Source: Bacteroides intestinalis DSM 17393 (lineage in GTDB: Bacteria; Bacteroidota; Bacteroidia; Bacteroidales; Bacteroidaceae). Taken from it: a stretch of 64,000 bases of DNA. Position 1 is the stretch's first letter. Every line of letters starts with the position of its first letter. The translations under genes were made by a program, and so were the position numbers. Below, piece after piece: positions 10,113-19,487 of the stretch. The notes beneath the pieces are model-generated. The model searched no databases and was not told the DNA's origin. It saw nothing but the letters and a program-made list of their open reading frames with translations. The DNA lies in assembly GCF_000172175.1 (NCBI RefSeq), contig NZ_ABJL02000007.1, positions 372,001-436,000 on the forward strand, given 5' to 3'.

Positions 10113-10547
10113 CTACCATTCGTAGTCTTCTACGTAAGCATCAAACTCTTGTTTTCCGGTTGCACCGCACTGTTTTAAGATTTTCTGTACGTCCCTTTGT
10201 TCGGCCGGGCTGAGGAGGCGTTCGCCTTTGCGAATGCGGTAATAGGTTCTTCGGCTGAAGTATTCCATCAGATGGATTATGGCGAGTTGTCTTTGCTTGT
10301 GGGGCAGGTTATCAAGGATATTCATGCAGCCTTTGGCATATTGCACTTTTTGACTGGAGCGATAATGGGGACATGCACCCTTCAGTTTAGCCTGGTATTT
10401 GGGGCTGATGACTACCCAGTACTCCGCGCTGTCCGGTACTTCTTGCTCTACCAGTTGTCGCAGGCAGGTAGATGCTTTGGGACACTGACGGTTGAGGCAT
10501 AAGGGGTAATTGTAGGGTACGTTCGTAAAATGATGTTCTTCTTCCAT
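10113..10547 (-). CDS. DUF6078-like hypothetical protein with Cys-rich N-terminus
   Basis: 144 residues from the start at MEEEHHFTN; an in-frame ATG 13 codons upstream (10586) is possible but less likely because the added residues look like leader sequence. Cytoplasmic, no signal or membrane span. The N-terminal half has a regular set of cysteines (LCLNRQCPKASTCLRQL ... GACPHY), possibly a metal site. The C-terminal half (RQLAIIHLMEYFSRRTYYRIRKGERLLSP) is basic and helical and resembles a small DNA-binding or phage-regulator-like fold. I believe it belongs to the Bacteroidales family DUF6078, from memory of similar proteins. A -7 element TACTTTTG sits at 10636-10643 on the minus strand. No function can be assigned. 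Confidence 0.75.
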   Translation of the reverse strand: MEEEHHFTNVPYNYPLCLNRQCPKASTCLRQLVEQEVPDSAEYWVVISPKYQAKLKGACPHYRSSQKVQYAKGCMNILDNLPHKQRQLAIIHLMEYFSRRTYYRIRKGERLLSPAEQRDVQKILKQCGATGKQEFDAYVEDYEW

Positions 10548-10636
10548 GGTTGTTTTGTTGTTTCCAAGGCAGTTATCTTTATTCAAAATAGAAGTTCAGT
10601 GTTTCTTTTGTGATGACTACGATTGAATTTCATGGC

Positions 10637-10684
10637 AAAAGTAATCATTATTCGGATACGATTACCCGGATAATGATTACTTTT
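10637..10684 (-). terminator. Stem-loop terminator after the GH30 gene
   Basis: Arms AAAAGTAATCATTATTCGG (10637-10655) and CCGGATAATGATTACTTTT (10666-10684) pair over 19 nt with one wobble, immediately 3' of the GH30 stop at 10691. Confidence 0.7.
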
Positions 10685-10690
10685 ATCAAT

Positions 10691-12172
10691 TTATTTCTCT
10701 TCGAACGTATTGAACGAATGTGGCTGGAGCTCTACATTCAGATATCGGTTGCCTAATTTCAGGGTTATTTTCTTGGCTTCGTTGTTGAAGTTGCCGGCTA
10801 TCACTACCTTTTTCTTTTCCGGAGTTTCCACTACCAAAATCGGTGTTCTTCCTTCTGTTGAAGGCTTGTAAGCTATAACGTGTGAACCGGGTGTTACGAA
10901 CTGGCTATAATGTCTTACAGCATAATACTCCGGTGTAAGAGTTGCCGTACGGGATTTTGAATCAACATGTATCAAAGCATTCTGTTTCCAACCCCAAGGA
11001 CTTTCACCATTATCGCAGAGGGTATTGTTCCAGAAGGTGTACTCTTCGCAGCCATTACCCAGGTAGTGGTTAATCAGATGGAAGGTGTGTTCGCCCGCTC
11101 TCCAGTCGAAGGTACCCCCACCGCATTCGCTTTCACTCTGTACATATTTATATTGGGGATACTTTTTGCGGATTTTCGGCAATATCTGTCCGCCTTCCCA
11201 CTGGAAACCTATGCCTTCAATGCTTTGTGGCATACGCGGGTCGGAAAGTATCTTGTCGACGTAGTCGTAGCGGTTCGTATTGAAGGTACCGAGGTATAGT
11301 TTCACTTTCGGGTGATGCTTTTTCAGTGTAGGAGCCAGATATTCCACATTAAAGCGCACGGTGCCTTCGGCAGTCCAGGCACAACCGGGATAAGGAGTGT
11401 AGCTGTATGCCTCGTTTTGATACATGACCATATCAATGGGAATTCCCTGTTCTTTGTAGGCATCAATGAATTTGCAGAAATAGTTGGCATACGTCTGCAG
11501 ATAGCGGGGGTCTTGTATCATATAGTCGTTTACAGCCAGCTGTTTGGGGAACACGTCTTCACGTTTTTCAGTATTGTCCTCGTAAAGGGCTATGTTCGAT
11601 TCCGAGGACATTTTATTGGTCTTGTCGCTACGCACCGGGTAGTCATGGTTGATTTTCATCCAACTGGGAGGAGACCAGGGAGAAATCCAGAATGTCATCC
11701 CGGAATTGTACTTTTGTGCCGCACGGATGAAAGGTATGATTGCCAGCTTATCACGGTTAATGTTGAAATACTTCAGTTGGAAGTCGCCCGATACTTCGTC
11801 GCAGCTATACCAGTTGCGGGCATAATCGTTCGCATTCATCGAAATTCTTCCTCTTGTGAAGCGTAAATCTCCTTGTGGGGAAAACATTTTTTCTAGAAGG
11901 TTATCCTGTTCATCACGGGCGAGCATGTTCAAGGCATCCCAGCACAGTTCGTTGAAGGTGGTTCCCCATGCTTTGAATGTGGTGCCTTCTTCCGTTCCGC
12001 TGATTTCTAAGAGCGGAGTCTGTCTAGTACTCAATTGTAACTTTACTTTAGATTGTTGCCAGATGTTGGCTTCTGTGCTGCTTACCCAGTTGTAAGTTTG
12101 GGCGTAGGTTCCGGTGGCAAAGATGGTTGTCAGGCAATAGAGAAATACTTTTTTCATTTTCTTCTTTTTCAT
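10691..12172 (-). CDS. GH30 family glycosidase, probably beta-1,6-glucanase-like
   Basis: Exported glycoside hydrolase of clan GH-A, 493 residues: signal peptide ending near TYAQ (about residue 25), (beta/alpha)8 barrel with side beta-sandwich, C-terminal beta domain ending near the last residue. Acid/base Glu254 lies in MVMYQNEAYSY (the Asn-Glu pair of the clan). The nucleophile is most likely Glu347 in QSESECGGG. WISPWSPPSWMK is a strong GH30 signature. In Bacteroides, GH30 enzymes of subfamily 3 cut beta-1,6-glucan; subfamily cannot be fixed by eye, and glucocerebrosidase-like activity is the alternative. The gene stands alone between a DUF6078-like gene and mutS, with a candidate small RNA upstream. 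It could act on the same yeast cell walls as the mannan enzymes (inference). Confidence 0.9.
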   Translation of the reverse strand: MKKKKMKKVFLYCLTTIFATGTYAQTYNWVSSTEANIWQQSKVKLQLSTRQTPLLEISGTEEGTTFKAWGTTFNELCWDALNMLARDEQDNLLEKMFSPQGDLRFTRGRISMNANDYARNWYSCDEVSGDFQLKYFNINRDKLAIIPFIRAAQKYNSGMTFWISPWSPPSWMKINHDYPVRSDKTNKMSSESNIALYEDNTEKREDVFPKQLAVNDYMIQDPRYLQTYANYFCKFIDAYKEQGIPIDMVMYQNEAYSYTPYPGCAWTAEGTVRFNVEYLAPTLKKHHPKVKLYLGTFNTNRYDYVDKILSDPRMPQSIEGIGFQWEGGQILPKIRKKYPQYKYVQSESECGGGTFDWRAGEHTFHLINHYLGNGCEEYTFWNNTLCDNGESPWGWKQNALIHVDSKSRTATLTPEYYAVRHYSQFVTPGSHVIAYKPSTEGRTPILVVETPEKKKVVIAGNFNNEAKKITLKLGNRYLNVELQPHSFNTFEEK

Positions 12173-12287
12173 GGTAATAAATCTTTTGAATGCAAATTAA
12201 GCAAAATAGTTGCTATTACCAGGTGTACAAAAGGCGCAAAAAGGGGGACAAATCAGTTCAAGTGAAGGTTATTTTACTGTCTGACGT

Positions 12288-12323
12288 TACGTATGGGCAT
12301 AAAAATACGTATGGGCATAAAAA
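12288..12323. repeat. Perfect tandem 18-bp repeat
   Basis: TACGTATGGGCATAAAAA occurs twice head to tail (12288-12305 and 12306-12323). The second copy ends in the A-run that forms the T-tract of the minus-strand terminator of the candidate small RNA. Confidence 0.85.
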
Positions 12324-12380
12324 AAGGAGTACCGCTGTACTCCAACCTTTGTTAACCTTAAATCTAATACTATGAAAAAC
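12319..12380 (-). ncRNA. Candidate small RNA or terminated leader upstream of GH30
   Basis: On the minus strand there is a full Bacteroides promoter (TTTG at 12414-12417, 19 nt, TATCTTTG at 12387-12394), predicting a start near 12380. About 40 nt later comes a perfect hairpin GGAGTAC-AGCG-GTACTCC (12326-12343) followed by seven T (12319-12325), an intrinsic terminator. No open frame of useful length lies between. The product would be about 60 nt. It lies about 150 nt upstream of the GH30 start on the same strand, so it is either an independent small RNA or a prematurely ended leader. The 423-nt interval 12173-12595 otherwise contains the tandem 18-bp repeat and the mutS promoter. Confidence 0.6.
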
Positions 12381-12386
12381 ACAGTG

Positions 12387-12417
12387 CAAAGATACGGACT
12401 TCTGGGATATCTGCAAA
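12387..12417 (-). promoter_or_regulatory. Consensus promoter for the candidate small RNA
   Basis: Minus strand TTTG, 19-nt spacer, TATCTTTG: exact match to the primary sigma-factor promoter of Bacteroides. Confidence 0.75.
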
Positions 12418-12527
12418 TAAAACAAATAAAAAAGAGTGTTTTATAACATGTTTTAGTAAAAGTATTGTTTTTGTTAAGGCTTACTAAGGATTTGAGTCCC
12501 CTCAGTATTTGTTTTCTAAAAAAGAAT

Positions 12528-12535
12528 TATCTTTG
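12528..12535 (+). promoter_or_regulatory. -7 element of mutS
   Basis: TATCTTTG matches TAnnTTTG, 60 nt upstream of the mutS start. The nearest TTTG upstream is only 16 nt away, so the -33 part is uncertain. Confidence 0.5.
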
Positions 12536-12595
12536 CATGGCTGCGAAAATAAGCTGCACTTTTGCCTATTAATAAATTTATAAAGAACAACTACT

Positions 12596-15214
12596 GTGAG
12601 CGAAGAAGATATTGTCCTTACCCCGATGATGAAACAGTTCTTGGACCTGAAAGCCAAGCATCCTGATGCCGTTATGCTGTTCCGTTGCGGCGACTTCTAT
12701 GAAACTTATTCTACCGATGCTGTTGTTGCAGCCGAAATTCTGGGAATTACTCTGACTAAGCGTGCCAATGGCAAAGGAAAGACTGTTGAAATGGCGGGAT
12801 TCCCTCATCATGCATTGGATACGTATCTGCCTAAACTGGTGCGTGCTGGGAAGCGTGTGGCCATCTGTGATCAGTTGGAAGACCCGAAAATGACCAAGAA
12901 GCTGGTGAAGCGGGGCATTACGGAACTGGTAACTCCCGGTGTTTCCATCAATGATAATATACTGAATTACCGGGAAAATAACTTTCTGGCTGCCGTACAC
13001 TTTGGTAAAGGAGCGTGCGGTGTGGCATTTCTCGATATATCTACGGGTGAGTTCCTCACAGCAGAAGGGCCTTTCGATTATGTAGACAAGCTATTGAATA
13101 ACTTCGCTCCTAAAGAAGTGCTTTTTGAACGTGGAAAACGGGGTATGTTTGAGGGTAACTTTGGAAGTAAGTTCTTTACTTTTGAACTGGACGACTGGGT
13201 ATTTACAGAGACCACTGCCCGTGAGAAACTTCTGAAGCATTTTGAAACGAAGAATCTGAAAGGTTTTGGTGTAGAGCATCTCAAGAATGGTATTATTGCT
13301 TCGGGAGCTATCCTGCAATATCTCATTATGACGCAGCATACCCAGATAGGACATATCACTTCTTTGGCACGTATTGAAGAAGATAAATACGTCCGTTTGG
13401 ATAAGTTCACCGTTCGCAGCCTTGAACTGGTGGGTAGCATGAACGATGGCGGCAGTAGCCTGCTGAACGTGATTGATAAGACTATCAGCCCTATGGGAGC
13501 CCGTTTGCTGAAACGTTGGCTGGTGTTTCCGTTGAAAGATGTGTTGCCTATCAATGAACGTCTGAATGTGGTGGAATACTTCTTCCGTCAGCCGGATTTC
13601 AAGGAACTGATCGAAGAACAGCTGCATCTGATAGGCGATCTGGAACGTATTATCTCTAAAGTGGCTGTAGGGCGTGTTTCTCCGCGTGAAGTAGTTGCGT
13701 TGAAGGTGGCTTTGCAGGCTATCGAACCTATCAAAGAAGCCTGTATGGAGGCGGATAATGCCAGCCTGAACCGTATCGGTGAACAACTGAATATCTGTAA
13801 GTCCATTCGCGACCGCATTGAAAAAGAGATTAATAATGATCCTCCGTTGCTGATAAACAAAGGTGGTGTCATGAAGTCGGGCGTCAATGCCGAATTGGAT
13901 GAATTACGCCAGATAGCTTATTCCGGTAAAGATTATCTGCTACAGATACAGCAGCGGGAAAGTGAACTGACGGAAATTCCCAGCTTGAAGATCGGCTACA
14001 ACAATGTGTTCGGTTATTATATAGAAGTCCGTAATACGCACAAAGATAAAGTTCCGCAGGAGTGGATACGTAAACAAACTCTGGCAAATGCCGAACGTTA
14101 CATCACGCAGGAGCTGAAAGAGTATGAAGAAAAGATACTCGGCGCCGAGGATAAGATATTGATCCTGGAGACTCAGCTTTATACAGAGCTTGTACAGGCT
14201 TTAAGTGAGTTTATCCCTGCCATCCAGGTCAATGCAAACCAGATAGCACGTCTGGACTGCTTGCTTTCCTTTGCCAATGTGGCGCGTGAGAATAACTATA
14301 TACGTCCTGTTATTGAAGATAACGATGTGCTGGATATTCGCCAGGGACGCCATCCGGTTATTGAGAAGCAACTTCCTATAGGAGAAAAATATATTGCCAA
14401 TGATGTGATGCTGGATAGCAGTTCGCAACAAATCATTATCATTACCGGTCCGAATATGGCTGGTAAGTCTGCATTGTTGAGGCAAACGGCTCTGATAACG
14501 CTGTTGGCACAGATCGGTAGCTTCGTACCTGCTGAGAGTGCGCATATTGGCTTGGTGGATAAGATATTCACCCGCGTGGGTGCCAGCGATAATATCTCTG
14601 TTGGCGAATCTACATTTATGGTAGAGATGAATGAGGCTGCGGATATCTTGAATAACCTGTCTCCGCGCAGCTTAGTGCTCTTTGATGAGCTGGGACGAGG
14701 TACGTCTACTTACGACGGTATTTCTATCGCTTGGGCGATTGTAGAGCATATCCATGAGCATCCTAAAGCAAAAGCACGTACATTGTTTGCTACGCACTAC
14801 CATGAATTGAACGAAATGGAGAAGAGCTTCAAACGTATCAAGAACTACAATGTTTCCGTTAAGGAGGTGGATAATAAAGTTATCTTCCTGCGTAAACTGG
14901 AACGTGGCGGCAGTGAACACTCTTTCGGTATCCATGTAGCAAAGATGGCGGGTATGCCGAAAAGCATTGTAAAACGTGCGAATGACATATTGAAGCAACT
15001 GGAAGCGGATAATCGCCAGCAAGGTATTGCAAGTAAGCCGATGGCGGAAGTGGGAGAAACGCGTGGCGGCATGCAGCTTAGTTTCTTCCAATTGGAAGAT
15101 CCGGTTCTTTGCCAGATACGGGATGAGATATTGAATCTGGATGTGAATAACCTGACGCCGTTGGAGGCGTTGAATAAATTGAATGATATTAAGAGGATTG
15201 TAAAAGGGAAATAG
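12596..15214 (+). CDS. mutS: DNA mismatch repair protein MutS
   Basis: Recognises mismatches and small loops and starts methyl-independent repair with MutL. 872 residues, full length. Mismatch-reading motif in the N-terminus (RCGDFYETY, with the Phe that stacks on the mispaired base), connector and lever/clamp domains, then the ABC ATPase with Walker A GPNMAGKS (Lys624), the glycine-rich loop TRVGASDNI, Walker B LVLFDELGRGTSTYDG and the FATHYHEL switch. The start is GTG: a stop (TAA, 12581-12583) closes the frame just upstream and no ATG lies between, and the predicted N-terminus (SEEDIVLTPMMKQF) matches MutS of related species. A housekeeping gene within a glycan-use region, convergent with HTCS2. 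Confidence 0.98.
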   Translation: MSEEDIVLTPMMKQFLDLKAKHPDAVMLFRCGDFYETYSTDAVVAAEILGITLTKRANGKGKTVEMAGFPHHALDTYLPKLVRAGKRVAICDQLEDPKMTKKLVKRGITELVTPGVSINDNILNYRENNFLAAVHFGKGACGVAFLDISTGEFLTAEGPFDYVDKLLNNFAPKEVLFERGKRGMFEGNFGSKFFTFELDDWVFTETTAREKLLKHFETKNLKGFGVEHLKNGIIASGAILQYLIMTQHTQIGHITSLARIEEDKYVRLDKFTVRSLELVGSMNDGGSSLLNVIDKTISPMGARLLKRWLVFPLKDVLPINERLNVVEYFFRQPDFKELIEEQLHLIGDLERIISKVAVGRVSPREVVALKVALQAIEPIKEACMEADNASLNRIGEQLNICKSIRDRIEKEINNDPPLLINKGGVMKSGVNAELDELRQIAYSGKDYLLQIQQRESELTEIPSLKIGYNNVFGYYIEVRNTHKDKVPQEWIRKQTLANAERYITQELKEYEEKILGAEDKILILETQLYTELVQALSEFIPAIQVNANQIARLDCLLSFANVARENNYIRPVIEDNDVLDIRQGRHPVIEKQLPIGEKYIANDVMLDSSSQQIIIITGPNMAGKSALLRQTALITLLAQIGSFVPAESAHIGLVDKIFTRVGASDNISVGESTFMVEMNEAADILNNLSPRSLVLFDELGRGTSTYDGISIAWAIVEHIHEHPKAKARTLFATHYHELNEMEKSFKRIKNYNVSVKEVDNKVIFLRKLERGGSEHSFGIHVAKMAGMPKSIVKRANDILKQLEADNRQQGIASKPMAEVGETRGGMQLSFFQLEDPVLCQIRDEILNLDVNNLTPLEALNKLNDIKRIVKGK

Positions 15215-15243
15215 ATCGTTTTCCTGAATTCAGGAAAACGATC
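15214..15243. terminator. Bidirectional terminator between mutS and HTCS2
   Basis: A perfect 30-nt palindrome with arms GATCGTTTTCCTGAA and TTCAGGAAAACGATC begins at the last base of the mutS stop codon and sits between two convergent genes. Confidence 0.8.
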
Positions 15244-15267
15244 AGGTTAAAATTTTAGGTTGCGCTT

Positions 15268-18200
15268 TTATAATAAAGACTTCTCTATCTTTACGTTATC
15301 CTTCTGCTGTTCTCTGTACTGTCGCGGCGGCATGCCGAAGTGTGAAGAGAACAACTTATAGAAGGTGCCGCGGTTATTGAACCCTGTCCGATCCATAATT
15401 TCTTCAATAGTGAAATTCTTGGTCAGTAACAAATGTTCGGCCATCGTAAGACGATATTCCTTGATGATATCAGCCGGTGACTTTTCGGTAATCGGTTTCA
15501 GTTTCCGGTAGAATTGACGGGTGCTGTATCCCAAATCACTGCTCAATAATTCGACGGACAAGTCGGGATTGGTGATGTTCTTCTCTATGGTTTCTATTAC
15601 TTTATCCAGAAATTCCTGATCTTCCTTATGGATGCAGTTCCCATTTTCTACGGTGAAGGAACTGAATATGGAACTGTAATATTCTTTTAAGTCCGATTCG
15701 CGCTGAATCAATCGATAGACCACTTTTTCCAGGTATTTCACGTTGAAAGGCTTCGTTACGTATACCTCCGCACCGGCTTCAATACCTTTCACCTGATCGT
15801 CTTCGTGATGAAGTGCGGATAATAAAATAAGTGGAATATGGCTCCATAACTTATTCTGCTTGATTTTCTGGGCGAAAGAAAGTCCGTCTGTTTCAGGCAT
15901 CATCACATCTGAGATAATCAGATCCGGTTGTTTTTGTTCCAGGTTAGCCAGAGCCTCTTGGGCGCTGCCGAAAGATAGTACATTGTATTTATCTACAAAT
16001 ATTTCCGAAACAAACCACAGCATGGAAGGATCGTCATCAATAATCATAATTGTGTGTTTCGAACTATCGAATTTCTTAATGGTCTGTTCTAACTCTATAG
16101 ATTCTGTATTAGTATTTATAGGTGTTGTTTCATATTCTTTCCGGGACATATCTGCCTCTTGTTGGCTTGGTGATAGTTCCGGTAAAGTAACTGTAAATGT
16201 CGTTACTTCGTTTTGGATACTGCTGACATTGATTTCTCCGTTCAACAAAGTAGTCATGCTTTTGCAAATAGCCAATCCGAGACCGTTTCGTGAATTCTTC
16301 CCATTCATCTCAAAGGAATCCAATATCTTGTAGCGGTCGAATATCTTCGAAAGGTTTTCTTTCGCTATGCCTTTTCCGGAATTGGATATGCTAAGGGTCA
16401 GATGTTGATTCTCTGTCTTCAGGCTAACGGTAATAGTGCCTTCTTCCGGAGTATATTTAAAGGCATTGGAGATCAGGTTATTGGCTATCTTGTTGAAACA
16501 ACTGATATCCGTATTCCATTCAATATCCGGTTCGATATCCAATTGATAATTCAAGTTCTTATTCTCGGCCAGTTCACAGAATGATTCTGCAATATTCCGG
16601 AGCTTGTCCGATACCGGTAATCTTTGGATGGAAAGTGCCTTATGGCCGGTTTCCAGCCTACGGAATTCAAGCAATTCCAGAATCAAGCTATTCAGTTTCT
16701 CCGTATTCTGCTGTATCATCTTTCCGTATTTGCGGATATATGAGTCTGATTGCGGGTAAGCAAGTATCTTTTCGCATGGACCGTAAATCAGTGTGAGCGG
16801 TGTACAGAACTCGTGTGTAATGTTGGTAAAGAAGCGAAGTTTGGATTCGTAAACTTCTTCTTTCTTTTCCCGGTTCAGCTTTTCGATGATGCGGTGTTGT
16901 TTCCGACGGTATTGACCGATAATCCTGTAGACAGCAAGAATACAGAGCAAAGCTATGATTATGAAATAGAAGATATATGCCCAGGTACTTAAATACCATG
17001 GTGGAGTGATCTGAATCAGAAGAGTCTGAGGTTCAGACTCTTTCCCATTCATGTTATTTCTGTATTTTACTAACAGCCTATATTGTCCGGGTGGAAGATT
17101 GGAAAATACGGCACTGGCTGACGTTCCACTTTCTATCCACTGGTTACTAACCTCATCCAGTTTGTAAGAATAAGAATAGTTGTTGCCGTTTATGTAATCG
17201 ACTGCCATAAAATTAATGCAAAAGAAATTCTGGCTGTAGTCCAGTTGGAGTATTTCCTTTTCTTTCTTTTTATGAAGAAAGTCATATATATTATATTCTT
17301 TTCCGAAGATAGACAATCCTTTCAGGCTTATCTGAGGCATATAGTCTGCCATCCTGTATGTATTAGGCTTGATGGTTACAAAGCCGTTTGTACCTCCGAA
17401 GAATAAGGTTCCGGTTCGTAAGTCCTTATAAAAAGCTCCATCACTGAATTCAGTGACTTCCAGACCGTTTTGCCTGTCGTATGTCTGTCCGGTGTTTGTC
17501 TGCGGGTTAAATCTTACCAGCCCTTGATTCGTGCTGATCCAGAGGTTGTTTTGCTGATCCTCTAAAATGCCGTGTACGGTGTTGTTTGAGAACAGGTCCG
17601 CCCGGTCATGCCGATGAGAGTAATCCTGATTCAAGTGCAGCAATCCTGAACTGGTGCCTAGCCAATATCCCTTTTCGTTTTTGTAAATAGCGAATATATC
17701 ATTGGCAGTCTGACTTTTTACAACATCGTCAAACTTGTAGGGAGTCATTTCACCGGTTTCTACATTAAGCCGGTAAGCACCGTAGCCACGATTACCAAAC
17801 CAGAGTATGGAGTCACTTTCCTGGAAAGAGGTAAAGAAGTAATTGGATGCCATGCGCCCTTTATCCAGAACAATTCTGGTGGCTGATTTAACAACTGGCG
17901 AGCTTCCGGTATTATTCAGAATTACCTTTACGATACCCTCCCCAACGGTAGATACCCATAAGGTAGTATCATTCAGTTCATTGATAGAATGTACGTATTT
18001 CACTTTCTTATTATCGGCAACGACTGGAAACTCCTTTAGTTGTTTGCTTTGGTACGAATAATAATTAATGCCGTTTTCGGTACCTATCCATAGTTTGCCT
18101 GTAGCGCCGGGAGCAAAGCAATAGACGGCATTATCAGTCAGTGTGCTGTTAGCAGCAGAAATACGGTTGAAGGAAGTTAGCGGCTCCTTATCAGAAGAAT

Positions 18201-19335
18201 AATTATTGATACGTACTATGCCACCTCCTTTAGTTCCTATCCATAATGTTTGTTCCTCATCACAGTAAAGTGCGCGTATGGGGTTGTTAATCTGGTAAAC
18301 AGGGGTATCCAGCAGCGTGTTTGTTATGGAAAAAGCATCGTTAAAGTACATATATACGCCTTGACCGTCTGTTCCTATCCATACGATATCCTGAAACTTG
18401 TCTTTCATCAGGCAGAAGATTCCCGAATGTATTTCGGTAGATTGCATCTGGTATTTCACTTTCTGGTCGGTCATGTATTTTAATAGAATTAGTCCGCTGC
18501 TCTTGAAGCCGATGTAATAGTCGTTCTGTTGCTTGATAATAGAAGATACCTCTCCACGTGACTCGATTTCGGTTTTAAGGTCGGCTATATAGTACTCTTG
18601 TTGATTGTTGAAATTATATTCGTATAATGAGTAAGTATCGTCAATGAAATAGACTAAGTGATCTTCTGCAAAAGCCCATAGCAGTTTTCCGGTATGCTTG
18701 AACAGATTGTTAGGAGTTAGGGTCACTCCCTGATCTGTTTTATGAATCTGGTAGCTACGGGTATCATGATCTGATGTGAAAATCCAGAGAATATTATTTT
18801 CATCGATAATCGTGGATAATACATGTTCAAAAGCAACTGGGGGAACCTCCAACTTCCGGAAATCCTGTTTTTCCCGTTGGTAATGATAAAGATATCCGTC
18901 ATCTTTCACGATGAAGAGTTCGTTATCGTCACTTTTGGTGATGTAGTTATTGTCTTTAAAGTCCGGGAAACTTTGGCAGATTTGATGTTTGGTGTCCAAC
19001 CTATCCAATCCGTAATTGGTTTGTATCCATAATACGTTCTCTTCGGCTTCCATGATATGGTTGATCAGATTTCCCGAAAGTAATGTTTCTGAAGAATAGA
19101 CTGGGGTATATACCTGTATGCGGGTGCCATCGAAAACATTCAGACCGTCACATGAACCGATCCAGATGACTCCTTGATGATCTTGGTGAAGAGACAGGAT
19201 AGCACTATTGGATAGTCCGTTTTTATTGGAGAACTGTCGTAGGCTATATGCATAATTCGCCAAAGGGAAACAACATATAAAGCATGAAAGCAACCATATA
19301 AACCGGAATACTTTGTGGATGTTTCTCATATTCAT
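15268..19335 (-). CDS. Hybrid two-component system sensor/regulator (HTCS2)
   Basis: Second one-protein sensor/activator, 1355 residues from the ATG at 19335. A GTG at 19353 would add six residues but overlaps a -7 element (TATCTTTG, 19353-19360), so the ATG is preferred; ATG 19329 is also possible. Signal peptide (about 1-31), propeller repeats (DHQGVIWIGSCDGL, TLWIGTKGGGI and others), Y_Y_Y domain (about 700-790), membrane span, HisKA with His841 in NITHEFCTPLTLI, HATPase (NNLISNAFKYT, NGLGLAICKSM), receiver with Asp1143 (LIISDVMMP), C-terminal AraC-type helix-turn-helix. The H-box has Cys where Arg is usual (HELRTPL). Divergent from a GH76 gene; probably controls the mannan enzymes on its right. 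Confidence 0.95.
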   Translation of the reverse strand: MNMRNIHKVFRFIWLLSCFICCFPLANYAYSLRQFSNKNGLSNSAILSLHQDHQGVIWIGSCDGLNVFDGTRIQVYTPVYSSETLLSGNLINHIMEAEENVLWIQTNYGLDRLDTKHQICQSFPDFKDNNYITKSDDNELFIVKDDGYLYHYQREKQDFRKLEVPPVAFEHVLSTIIDENNILWIFTSDHDTRSYQIHKTDQGVTLTPNNLFKHTGKLLWAFAEDHLVYFIDDTYSLYEYNFNNQQEYYIADLKTEIESRGEVSSIIKQQNDYYIGFKSSGLILLKYMTDQKVKYQMQSTEIHSGIFCLMKDKFQDIVWIGTDGQGVYMYFNDAFSITNTLLDTPVYQINNPIRALYCDEEQTLWIGTKGGGIVRINNYSSDKEPLTSFNRISAANSTLTDNAVYCFAPGATGKLWIGTENGINYYSYQSKQLKEFPVVADNKKVKYVHSINELNDTTLWVSTVGEGIVKVILNNTGSSPVVKSATRIVLDKGRMASNYFFTSFQESDSILWFGNRGYGAYRLNVETGEMTPYKFDDVVKSQTANDIFAIYKNEKGYWLGTSSGLLHLNQDYSHRHDRADLFSNNTVHGILEDQQNNLWISTNQGLVRFNPQTNTGQTYDRQNGLEVTEFSDGAFYKDLRTGTLFFGGTNGFVTIKPNTYRMADYMPQISLKGLSIFGKEYNIYDFLHKKKEKEILQLDYSQNFFCINFMAVDYINGNNYSYSYKLDEVSNQWIESGTSASAVFSNLPPGQYRLLVKYRNNMNGKESEPQTLLIQITPPWYLSTWAYIFYFIIIALLCILAVYRIIGQYRRKQHRIIEKLNREKKEEVYESKLRFFTNITHEFCTPLTLIYGPCEKILAYPQSDSYIRKYGKMIQQNTEKLNSLILELLEFRRLETGHKALSIQRLPVSDKLRNIAESFCELAENKNLNYQLDIEPDIEWNTDISCFNKIANNLISNAFKYTPEEGTITVSLKTENQHLTLSISNSGKGIAKENLSKIFDRYKILDSFEMNGKNSRNGLGLAICKSMTTLLNGEINVSSIQNEVTTFTVTLPELSPSQQEADMSRKEYETTPINTNTESIELEQTIKKFDSSKHTIMIIDDDPSMLWFVSEIFVDKYNVLSFGSAQEALANLEQKQPDLIISDVMMPETDGLSFAQKIKQNKLWSHIPLILLSALHHEDDQVKGIEAGAEVYVTKPFNVKYLEKVVYRLIQRESDLKEYYSSIFSSFTVENGNCIHKEDQEFLDKVIETIEKNITNPDLSVELLSSDLGYSTRQFYRKLKPITEKSPADIIKEYRLTMAEHLLLTKNFTIEEIMDRTGFNNRGTFYKLFSSHFGMPPRQYREQQKDNVKIEKSLL

Positions 19336-19386
19336 ATATTCGTTAGACGTCACAAAGATAAGGAATAATGGCAGGATATTGTCTTA

Positions 19387-19446
19387 TAGTCGGACTTTTA
19401 TGTCCAAAGTCTGTATATCTTTTCTTATGGAGAACGCTTAATTTTG
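19387..19446 (+). promoter_or_regulatory. Divergent HTCS2/GH76 promoter region with palindromic GACAT-type box
   Basis: TAATTTTG (19439-19446) is a -7 element for GH76. The palindrome GGACTTTTATGTCC (19392-19405) has its ATGTC 35 nt upstream of that element and its GACTT about 33 nt upstream of the opposite-strand -7 of HTCS2 (19353-19360). A second half site TTGTC lies 21 nt away at 19379-19383. Probable HTCS2 operator (inference). Confidence 0.5.
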
Positions 19447-19487
19447 CATCAGAAAATTAGTACTATAAATTTAGAAAACAGATCGAT

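Noticed and set aside
11312..11866. Plus-strand open frame of 184 codons
   Set aside because: Antisense to the GH30 catalytic domain.
13091..13786. Minus-strand open frame of 231 codons
   Set aside because: Antisense within mutS; composition reflects the mutS codons and there is no homology or start context.
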